Source of the DNA: CAWDDA01 sp963813345
GTDB lineage: Bacteria; Acidobacteriota; Blastocatellia; RBC074
Length of the DNA stretch: 64,000 bases
Reading direction: 5' to 3'
Assembly (NCBI GenBank): GCA_963813345.1
Contig: CAWEYR010000022.1
Location: 1-64,000, forward strand
The notes beneath the pieces were generated by a model. That model ran no database searches, was not told where the DNA came from, and saw only the letters and a list, made by a program, of their open reading frames with translations. Shown piece by piece: positions 35,306-42,504 of the stretch; the stretch's first letter is position 1, and every line of letters starts with the position of its first letter. Position numbers and translations under genes: made by a program.

Positions 35306-37758
35306 TGCGGCAGGTTCATTCGTTTCAGCAGTTCTGTGAAGCGCGGGTCGGATCGCAGATTATCCAGTACCGTCTCGACCTTTATCAACGTAAGGAAGAT
35401 AGAACGTGCCTCATAAGCCTTGTTCAGATAGTCGAATGCTCGGTCCTTGTCGTTTAGTCCGGCATAGATTATCGCCAGGCTGTATGACGGCACGTATCGC
35501 TCGGTCGATAACCTTTTCAAGTCATTCAACACTCGTTCTGCCTCTGCCCGTTTTCCGGCGGCTGCATAAACAAAACCAAGGTAACCCAGTATGGACGGAT
35601 TGCTGTCCAACGAGCGTGCCTTTTCCAATGCAGCAATCGCCTCGGGATACTGTTTCTTTCGCTCGTAGGCCAAGCCCAATTCCTGGTAAGCTCCCCAGTA
35701 GTTCTGATCAAGCTCAATCGTCTTCCGAGCATGATCAATCACCTGATCGAATCGACCCGCAAACAAATACACGCCCTCCATGTCCGTCCTCATTTGAAGA
35801 TCAAGGGGCAATCGCTGCTGAGCCAGTTCCTGTAACTTGATGGCTTCCTCATGCCGGCCCATCGCCGAAAGATATACAGGATATAGCGTGTAGGATGGAT
35901 CGAGCTCGATCGCTCGCTTCATCTCTCGTTCTGCGGTGCTCCAATCCCACTCGTACCAAAACGCAATCATTGCCAGGATGGAGTGAGCTTCGGCAAGTGA
36001 GCCATCCAGCTCCGTAGCCTTAACCGCCGCAGCCTTGGCCAGAGGCTCCGCCTCACGGGGTGGTAAATAGTAATCAGTCGCCGTGTCGTATGCCGCAGCA
36101 ATCCCGCAGTACGCGAGTGCATACTTCGGGTCTATCTCTGCAGCCTTCTGAAAATATTCGAGTCCCTTCTTGTAACCACTCTCGGTGTACTTCGAAGAAT
36201 AGTATTTCCCCTTGAGATAGAGCTCGTAGGCTTCGGGGTTCGTAGTGTAAGTCTTCGTAACTTTGGATTCGTCGGCGCCTGACAGCCTGGTTTTGAGCCT
36301 GTTGGAAACGTCGCGCGCGATTTCGGTCTGGAGCGTCACAAGGTCGGTTTGTCGACGATTGTATTGCTGGCTCCACACGACCTTGTCCAATGAGACATCA
36401 ATTAGTTCGATAAAAAGCGACAAGTCCTGACCACGTTGAACAACCCTGCCGTTCAGAATCGCTTCCACGTTCAACTCGCTGGCAATCGTCTGCGGCGTGA
36501 TTTCTTTTCCCTTGTAACGAAAAACAGACGAGCGCGGTTTGACATTCAAACTCGGCAGTTGCGACAGGCTGCTGATGAGCGTTTCAGTCATGCCGTCCGA
36601 CAGATACTCGACGTCCTGATTGCCGCCTTCATTTACAAACGGCATCACCGCGATGGATTCGATTTGTTTCGTCGTTGGCGCGAACGAACGGTAGCCGAGA
36701 TAACCTCCAATACTCGCAAGCAGAACGAGCAGTGCTACTAACCACCACTTCCTTGTCTTCGGTTTGTCAGAAGATGTTGGCAGCGCGCTGCCGGACGCAG
36801 TCGCCCGTGCCTTGTCCGCAGACGCGCTTCTTTCGTCGAGCGTCATGGTGTGCGCTTCGGCGCGTTCATTGTCCGTTGAATCGCGTTTGTTCTCTGCGTC
36901 GACCAGCCAGCGCGTTTGCAGTCTCTTCAAATCAGCCAGCAAAGCCTGCGCATTTGGATACCGTTCCTCCACATTCTTCGCCAACGCCTGTTTGAGAATG
37001 CGATAAAGTTCGGCCGGGACCTCCGGGCCAAGTGGCGGTGGTTCTTGTTCGAGGATGGCAACGATGACGTGATTGATTGTCTCACCTCTGAACGGCTGGC
37101 GACCCGCAATCATTTCATAGAGCATTACCCCGAGACTGAAGATGTCTGTGCGTGAGTCGACGGCGTTGCCGCGCGCCTGTTCGGGCGACATATACGCGAC
37201 AGTTCCCATGACGGTTCCGGCCTGTGTCAGCCCCAGGTGTCTCGTTTCAGCCTCTGCATCGAGTGGCGCCGCTTCGACAAGTTTGGCGAGGCCGAAGTCC
37301 AGTACCTTGACGATACCGTCCCTCCGAATCATCACGTTTTCGGGCTTGATGTCACGGTGAATGATGTTTACGGCATGAGCAGCGGCAAGCGCCTGCGTCG
37401 TTTGGACGACGATGTCCATCGCATCAGGCAATGACAACGAGCCACGTTGCATACGGTCGCGCAACGTTTCCCCATCAATGAATTCCGATGCCAGAAAATG
37501 TGTTGCGCCGTCGGTACCAAATTCGTAGATCGTCAGGATGTTCGGATGGTTGAGGGCCGAGGCGGCGAATGCTTCCTGCTCGAAGCGGCGCAACCGGTCC
37601 TTGTCCTGCGCAAGTGATTCGGGCAAGACTTTGAGCGCAATTCTGCGTCGCAGTCTTGTGTCCTCGGCAAGATACACTTCGCCCATGCCTCCCGCACCTA
37701 TCTTCGAGACGATGCGGTAGTGCGACAGAGTTGTATCAGCTGCCAGTTCCTGACTCAT
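35302..37758 (-). CDS. Ser/Thr protein kinase with TolB-like and TPR domains (818 aa)
   Basis: The kinase domain (about residues 13-275) has GAGGMGEVYLA (glycine loop), ALKVLP (VAIK-type Lys), IIHRDIKPENVMI (catalytic loop), DFGLAKL (metal Asp) and YMSPEQARG. A Ser/Ala-rich linker follows, one membrane helix near residue 345 (WWLVALLVLLASIGGYLGY), then an extracytoplasmic TolB-N-like domain (SIAVMPFVN...YLSDGMTETLISSLSQLP, about 370-500), and at least six TPRs (510-800; AYELYLKGKYY, YALAYCGIAAAYDTA). No PASTA repeats are present. It probably senses periplasmic signals through TolB/TPR modules and phosphorylates cytoplasmic Ser/Thr. Its stop overlaps the phosphatase GTG, giving a kinase-phosphatase operon. 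It is the same length as the kinase at 42505. Confidence 0.9.
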   Translation of the reverse strand: MSQELAADTTLSHYRIVSKIGAGGMGEVYLAEDTRLRRRIALKVLPESLAQDKDRLRRFEQEAFAASALNHPNILTIYEFGTDGATHFLASEFIDGETLRDRMQRGSLSLPDAMDIVVQTTQALAAAHAVNIIHRDIKPENVMIRRDGIVKVLDFGLAKLVEAAPLDAEAETRHLGLTQAGTVMGTVAYMSPEQARGNAVDSRTDIFSLGVMLYEMIAGRQPFRGETINHVIVAILEQEPPPLGPEVPAELYRILKQALAKNVEERYPNAQALLADLKRLQTRWLVDAENKRDSTDNERAEAHTMTLDERSASADKARATASGSALPTSSDKPKTRKWWLVALLVLLASIGGYLGYRSFAPTTKQIESIAVMPFVNEGGNQDVEYLSDGMTETLISSLSQLPSLNVKPRSSVFRYKGKEITPQTIASELNVEAILNGRVVQRGQDLSLFIELIDVSLDKVVWSQQYNRRQTDLVTLQTEIARDVSNRLKTRLSGADESKVTKTYTTNPEAYELYLKGKYYSSKYTESGYKKGLEYFQKAAEIDPKYALAYCGIAAAYDTATDYYLPPREAEPLAKAAAVKATELDGSLAEAHSILAMIAFWYEWDWSTAEREMKRAIELDPSYTLYPVYLSAMGRHEEAIKLQELAQQRLPLDLQMRTDMEGVYLFAGRFDQVIDHARKTIELDQNYWGAYQELGLAYERKKQYPEAIAALEKARSLDSNPSILGYLGFVYAAAGKRAEAERVLNDLKRLSTERYVPSYSLAIIYAGLNDKDRAFDYLNKAYEARSIFLTLIKVETVLDNLRSDPRFTELLKRMNLPQ

Positions 37759-37824
37759 TGATCGCGGTAAGTTTCGTACCGTGATGCCGCTCCTCAGAAG
37801 CAGCTGGCACTGCTTACGCAGCGC

Positions 37825-37919
37825 AAATTTGGAGTGCGTCGGCTTGGCGCCGCTTTAGTCTACGTGAGCTAATCTGATGGGGAGTGCCTAGAGCGGCGCT
37901 GAGCCGCCGCACCGAAATC
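37825..37919. repeat. Decayed family A inverted repeat
   Basis: AAATTTGGAGTGCGTCGGCT...GCGCCGCTTTAG on the left and GAGCGGCGCTGAGCCGCCGC on the right. It matches the perfect hairpin at 2749-2828 in both arms but with several mismatches and a longer loop. It lies between the VapC-like gene and the kinase start. Confidence 0.75.
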
Positions 37920-37923
37920 GGGC

Positions 37924-38391
37924 TCAACTGTCCAACGTCAGTAGCACGACCGTGAGCGAAGAGGAGGACTTCGAACCGAGCTGCATCAGCCACCCGTGCA
38001 AGTTGTTCATCGAATGAGACAAACGTACGTGCGCGGGTTTCTGATTGCACCAAACGAGCGCCGAAGCAAGCTGAATCGCATCTCCGGCGCGCAGATAATG
38101 CAACCTCAGAAGCTCTAGCGTCAGGCTGCGCACACGATCGCTTGGTAAAATCTTCGCTGCCAGCGACGCTCCAGCTGCGCAAGCTGATTCAGCGCCACTC
38201 TCGAATTCGATTCGCTCAACGCGCCGAGAGTTACGGCCCGATAAAGGGCTCCGGTTGCCTCGATTAAGGTTGTCCAAGCGACAACATGTTGCGTGAAGCC
38301 ACGGTAGAGCGGACGCGCCTGCTGAGCACTGTTGCGCTACGCAGAGCGGAACAATCGCACTCGTGTTGAAGAACGCAATCCTAGCGCGCAT
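37924..38391 (-). CDS. PIN-domain VapC-like toxin (frameshifted)
   Basis: The ATG at 38391 overlaps the antitoxin end by 11 bp. The N-terminus MRARIAFFNTSAIVPLCV is a PIN strand; the first acidic residue usually reads DTSA and is Asn here (NTSA). A middle frame change follows near 38330, and the conserved core YLRAGDAIQLASAL has the Asp of PIN motif 3. RTFVSFDEQLARVADAARFEVL, the usual C-terminal end with FDxxL, is in another frame near 38020. VapC toxins are Mg-dependent RNases. The Asn in place of the first catalytic Asp and the frameshifts leave activity in doubt. Context with the Phd/YefM-type antitoxin supports the family. Confidence 0.6.
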   Translation of the reverse strand: MRARIAFFNTSAIVPLCVAQQCSAGASALPWLHATCCRLDNLNRGNRSPLSGRNSRRVERIEFESGAESACAAGASLAAKILPSDRVRSLTLELLRLHYLRAGDAIQLASALVWCNQKPAHVRLSHSMNNLHGWLMQLGSKSSSSLTVVLLTLDS

Positions 38392-38671
38392 CGCGGTCCT
38401 TCCGAATAAGATTCCCGAGATCAACAGTGCTCAGGGGAAGGCGCCTGCGCCAAAAAGATTGCGGCAAGGGCCGAGCGTTTTTGGGAGGACGTGCCTCGCC
38501 ATCGGCGATCAACTCCGGCAACTCACTTTCGTCGTCCGTTGTGGTGACAAGCGGCACTATTCTGGCGATTGGTTTGTTGCGGTACTTGATGACGACTTCC
38601 GCTCCCTGTCGTACTTCGTTCAAGTAGCGGCTTAGGTTGTTCTTCAAATCCCCGATATTCACAGCACGCAT
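38381..38671 (-). CDS. Phd/YefM-family antitoxin
   Basis: 96 residues. MRAVNIGDLKNNLSRYLNEVRQGAEVVIKYRNKPIARIVP is the classic Phd/YefM DNA-binding fold: strand-helix-helix with NLSRYLxxVxxG and a hairpin ending in PIARI. The disordered, charged C-terminal half (TTDDESELPELIADGE, RRRLPLSTVDL) is where such antitoxins wrap their toxin. The start has GAGGGA upstream. It overlaps the VapC-like toxin gene by 11 bp, the standard antitoxin-first order with translational coupling. It is expected to autoregulate the pair; no clear operator palindrome was seen upstream. Confidence 0.8.
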   Translation of the reverse strand: MRAVNIGDLKNNLSRYLNEVRQGAEVVIKYRNKPIARIVPLVTTTDDESELPELIADGEARPPKNARPLPQSFWRRRLPLSTVDLGNLIRKDRDAR

Positions 38672-38758
38672 TCCCTCGACTCCTTATTTTTGTTGTCGAG
38701 CTGCCTCGTTTCGTTTTCGGTCTCCGCTCGATCCTTAGTGTGCACCGCTTTTCGGTGA

Positions 38759-39685
38759 CTACTCGTTTGGAACCAGCTCACAATTGATTGCTACAGGGTC
38801 ACCTGCTCGTATCAGTCCTGGCTCTGTGACCACTGCGTACACGCCCGCGCAGGGAGACTGACTCGCGCCCGCGACCTGCCTCCTGTTGTGCTCGACGAGC
38901 GCCCGCAGCACGCCACTATCCGCGGGCAGATCCTCCTGTGCGAGCGTCGTCATAACGCAACGCGCATCCGGCACCGCCACGTTCACTCGCACTCGATCCC
39001 CGAAGACAAGTTGTCGCCCAACCCAGTCGTTCTCTACAAACCCAGGTTCAAAAGAGGCGACGATGACGTTCATCCGAAATCGGCGCTCGTCAAAGCGTGT
39101 CTGGGGCTGAAGCTCGTTCAGCCGTTCCAGCGTAGAAGTCGTCAGCACACTTAGCGGGAACACATCGAAAAATGCGCCTGCGGGCACAGGGGAAGCGAGC
39201 CCTGCTTCGCCAAACAGGGCCGAGCCCAGTTTCTGTTCGACAACCGTGTCTTTGCGTCCTTTGGGGTCTGCACCTTCGACGTCGGTAAGGTACATGTCGA
39301 TGGTGAAATCCTCAGGCGCGGTGCTGGCCAGCCTGACTTCCCGTCGGAAGTACGCTGAGAGCGCGCGGTCGACGTCATTGCTGTCGCTCCGCACCGCCGT
39401 CCCATCCGGCAGTGTGATTCGTACAGGCGGCAGATCGAGGCCCATTTGTGGTGGCTCGACAAACTCCGCACGGCAGCCGAGCAGATCAGGGAAGTGCCTG
39501 ACACTCTTGGCGCTGACTACTTTTCCTGTATCCGCTTCGATGAGCGCGTAGGCGCGATCGCCCACGAGGCCGCGCACCGTGATCTCGGCTTGCTCGATCC
39601 GTTCGCCACGCATGGATTTGACAGGGAATCGCCAGAGCGCCGCGACGGAGCCGACTGTTTCATTTGTTGCGATTTGTTCCTCCAT
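38759..39685 (-). CDS. MOSC-domain protein (YcbX/mARC type)
   Basis: 308 residues from the ATG at 39685 with AGGAAAG upstream; a GTG five codons earlier is an alternative. The MOSC N-terminal beta-barrel (VAALWRFPVKSMRGERIEQAEI, GLVGDRAYALID-like) is followed by the MOSC domain with RFRMNVIVASFEPGFVENDWVG, DARCVMTTLAQ (the Cys that ligates molybdenum cofactor in this family) and CAGVYAVVTEPGLIRAGDPV. These proteins bind molybdenum cofactor and reduce N-hydroxylated compounds or move sulphur. There is no adjacent electron-transfer partner. It is tandem with the esterase gene (24 bp upstream), perhaps one transcript. Confidence 0.85.
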   Translation of the reverse strand: MEEQIATNETVGSVAALWRFPVKSMRGERIEQAEITVRGLVGDRAYALIEADTGKVVSAKSVRHFPDLLGCRAEFVEPPQMGLDLPPVRITLPDGTAVRSDSNDVDRALSAYFRREVRLASTAPEDFTIDMYLTDVEGADPKGRKDTVVEQKLGSALFGEAGLASPVPAGAFFDVFPLSVLTTSTLERLNELQPQTRFDERRFRMNVIVASFEPGFVENDWVGRQLVFGDRVRVNVAVPDARCVMTTLAQEDLPADSGVLRALVEHNRRQVAGASQSPCAGVYAVVTEPGLIRAGDPVAINCELVPNE

Positions 39686-39708
39686 CGAGTCTTTCCTCAC
39701 TATGGTTT

Positions 39709-41022
39709 TCAGGGATCGCAGCCTTTCTTAGCCTTCGCCTCATAAAAGCTGAGCCTGGGATGCTGTGGTGAGCGTGATTTTGCGACGCGTGCCGCTTCCT
39801 GATAGCTGTGGCGCGCGGACGCAGAGTCACCGGCACGGCAGTAGGCATCGCCCAGGCTGTCGTGAACGTTGGGAGAGTTAGGAAAAAGCTCCACGTTCTT
39901 CTTGAAGGTTTGAACCGCCTTCGCCACCTGGCCGCGCCGCAGCTGATCGTACCCAACCTGATTGATGAGGTTCTCAGACATCGCCGGATAGTCGGCAAGG
40001 TATGCGCTGGCGAGTTGCAGCACATCCTGATGCCGTTCGGCTGCGACATATATGCGTCCGACTTGAAGGAGACGGGATTCGGGCGGAGGCGCGCGGTAGC
40101 CGAAGCGTTTTGAGTATCGCTCGTAGTGGGCCTCCAATCCCTTTAAGCCGCCGGCCGCGTCGAGCTCGGATAGATCTTCAAAGAAAGGAAATCGCCATTC
40201 AGCGTACCGCGCCTCCAGCGCATTGTAGAGACTTCGATGCGGAGTAGAGCTGTGGTCTTCGTCCTTGAGCAAGACATAGGACCAGATGGGAAGCGCCGCG
40301 GGGTCGCCGGCCTTGAGTACGGCCGCGAAACGTTCGACCCCTTGTCGCAGGTTCTCGTTCTCGTGTTCTCCCACTGTGAGATACAACGCCGCTCGAGCCT
40401 TACCGGCGCGCGCGAGTCCCGCTTTCGTGTCGGAGGCCAGGCCTTCGTAGCGCCACACTGGTGCGCTGGCCGCGACGTACACAGTGAACAGCTCGACGCG
40501 GTTCAAGAGCGTGTGCACAGCGAAGCTTCCGCCGAGTGAGTGACCCACCAGGATTCGTTCAGAGGCGGCTCGATAGTTTCTTTCCACCCAGGGAATGAGC
40601 TCATCTCCCAAAAACCGCTGAAACGTCGCTGCCCCAGGCCCCGGGGTGAGATCGCGATTCCGATTCGTGTTGGGGATGGCCACAACAATCATCTCGGGTA
40701 TGCGATTGCGGGCAGACGCGAGAAAGCGGACTGCTGCCGTTGCGTGCAGCACGTGCGAGCTCCCGTCCAGGAGAAAGAGGACGGGGTAGGAGATCGCAGT
40801 TCGGTTGTACGTCTCGGGTAGTGTGATGAGCAGCTCTCGATCCTCGTTGAGGATGGCCGAATGAATTGTCCGGGCCTCCCCGAGATCAATTGCCCGGCTC
40901 GGCGACTGCGCCGAGGTCTGGATTGGGGCAGCGAGGGCTGTCGCGAATAGCGCAAGCGCAACTGTTGCGCAATACAATCTCACGATACTAGGATTTAACC
41001 TCGGGGGCACAACCTCATTCAT
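39709..41022 (-). CDS. Secreted Fes/esterase-D-like alpha/beta hydrolase with TPR tail
   Basis: 437 residues. A signal peptide (residues 15-39, VRLYCATVALALFATALAAP) precedes an esterase domain of the enterochelin-esterase/IroE type (about 50-300): ITLPETYNRTAISYPVLFLLDG, VGHSLGGSFAVHTLL (nucleophile Ser in GHSLGG), YVAASAPVWR and the catalytic His near KDEDHSSTPH. A C-terminal TPR pair follows (about 340-425; GYDQLRRGQVAKAVQTFKKN, VHDSLGDAYCRAGD). It likely hydrolyses an ester, possibly a siderophore or carbohydrate ester, in the periplasm. The TPR tail suggests docking to another protein. No iron-uptake gene is adjacent. Confidence 0.8.
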   Translation of the reverse strand: MNEVVPPRLNPSIVRLYCATVALALFATALAAPIQTSAQSPSRAIDLGEARTIHSAILNEDRELLITLPETYNRTAISYPVLFLLDGSSHVLHATAAVRFLASARNRIPEMIVVAIPNTNRNRDLTPGPGAATFQRFLGDELIPWVERNYRAASERILVGHSLGGSFAVHTLLNRVELFTVYVAASAPVWRYEGLASDTKAGLARAGKARAALYLTVGEHENENLRQGVERFAAVLKAGDPAALPIWSYVLLKDEDHSSTPHRSLYNALEARYAEWRFPFFEDLSELDAAGGLKGLEAHYERYSKRFGYRAPPPESRLLQVGRIYVAAERHQDVLQLASAYLADYPAMSENLINQVGYDQLRRGQVAKAVQTFKKNVELFPNSPNVHDSLGDAYCRAGDSASARHSYQEAARVAKSRSPQHPRLSFYEAKAKKGCDP

Positions 41023-41154
41023 AATCTGCCCATCTCCTGCGGTGGTTCCGCGTTGGCGTATCGGGCTAGTCTTGAAGACTCGTGTAAAGACTAGTGTAAT
41101 TCATTGTGAGCGCCTATCATGCCGACAGCCATGGCGAGCGGGTTGTTGCAGGTT

Positions 41155-42432
41155 TCAACCCAGCACGGGCAAGGCCTCCTGCGTTAATGGCTCCACCGGC
41201 TTGTCCGGGATGATTTCTTCGGTGGCATCGACCCTGAGCCATGCAAGCGCTCCTATCATCAGCATCAACGCAACGGGTATCAACGCGAGATCGTAGTTCC
41301 CAAACCACCTGACGAAATATCCGAAGGAAACTGAAAACACAAACCCGCCGATCGACGCTACTGTATTGAACACGCCCATGATGCCGCCGACATATTTTCT
41401 GCCGATGTCGATTGCGACGGTTGCAACCACAGTTTGCTGCAGGGTAATACCGCCATAGACCAAGCCCAGGAGCAATAGCGTAGCGAGTTTATTCGTCGTC
41501 AGAATCGTGGCGATAGTGCAAAGCGCCGCGCAGCTCAGACCGATGAGTCCAACCGAACGACGGCCCCACGTCAATCCCAGTCGTTTCACAAGCGCATCAC
41601 TCACGAACCCTCCGCTGACGTTGCCACAAGCCCCGAGAATTGCGGGTGCCGTCGAGAGCAGCAGATCGCCTTCGCTGAAACCGCGACCTCTCACCAAAAA
41701 CGTATGCAACCACGATATGAAGAAGTAGAGAGCGAAGACGTAGCTGAAGGCTAACACCAGGATTGCCCACAGATTGGTACTGCGCAGAGCGATGCCCCAG
41801 GGGAGGCTGTGGTTATCCGCAAATGAGCGAACACCGATCTCTTCGATTTCCGATTGAGTCACATTCGCTTTTTCCGCGGGAGTGTCGCGATACCACCAGT
41901 GCCACGCGAGACACCAGACGACGCCGATGACACCCAATACATAGAACGAAGCGCGCCAGCCGAAGCGAACCTGGATCGGCACTATGACCAGCGGTGCGAG
42001 CGCACCGCCCAGTTGCATGAACATGAATATGACACCCATTGCTCGCGCCCGCTCGATGACCGGAAACCACCGTGAGAGGCTGACGGCAATGTTGGGCAGC
42101 GCGCCGGCCTCGCCTGCACCAAAACAAAAGCGAATGACCAGGAGTACGTAGTAATTCGATGTCATGCCGGTGAAGGCGGTGAACGCCGACCACCACAACA
42201 CGATGCGGGTCAAAACACGGCGTGCGCCGATGCGGTCACCCATGCGTCCAGTAGGGATCTCGAAGATGGCATACGAAACGGTGAAGATGCCGACCACCCA
42301 GCCCCACATTTCAGGGCTGAGGCTCAGGCTCTCCTGTATGCGCGGCCCCGCCACTGAAATCGCCACACGATCCAGATATGTGATCGCTGCGAGCAGGCAT
42401 AGGAAGCCCAGGACTCTGTGACGATATTTCAT
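41155..42432 (-). CDS. MFS transporter, anion:cation symporter type
   Basis: 425 residues and twelve predicted membrane helices. Helix 1 region CLLAAITYLDRVAISVAGP and the loop 2-3 motif GRMGDRIGARRV (MFS signature DRxGxRR) are clear. FCFGAGEAGALPNIAVSLSRWFP between helices 4 and 5 is characteristic of the ACS subfamily (hexuronate, glucarate, phthalate carriers), and WWYRDTPAEKANV in the central loop agrees. It probably takes up an organic anion with a proton; the substrate is unknown. It lies between an esterase gene and a kinase gene with 130 bp and 70 bp gaps, so linkage to either is not established. Confidence 0.85.
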   Translation of the reverse strand: MKYRHRVLGFLCLLAAITYLDRVAISVAGPRIQESLSLSPEMWGWVVGIFTVSYAIFEIPTGRMGDRIGARRVLTRIVLWWSAFTAFTGMTSNYYVLLVIRFCFGAGEAGALPNIAVSLSRWFPVIERARAMGVIFMFMQLGGALAPLVIVPIQVRFGWRASFYVLGVIGVVWCLAWHWWYRDTPAEKANVTQSEIEEIGVRSFADNHSLPWGIALRSTNLWAILVLAFSYVFALYFFISWLHTFLVRGRGFSEGDLLLSTAPAILGACGNVSGGFVSDALVKRLGLTWGRRSVGLIGLSCAALCTIATILTTNKLATLLLLGLVYGGITLQQTVVATVAIDIGRKYVGGIMGVFNTVASIGGFVFSVSFGYFVRWFGNYDLALIPVALMLMIGALAWLRVDATEEIIPDKPVEPLTQEALPVLG

Positions 42433-42504
42433 TTATGACGTGATTCCTTTTATTCAGGTGGTTTGAGCGGATGAACGGGCGACATGGGTGATTCGGTCAC
42501 GCAA

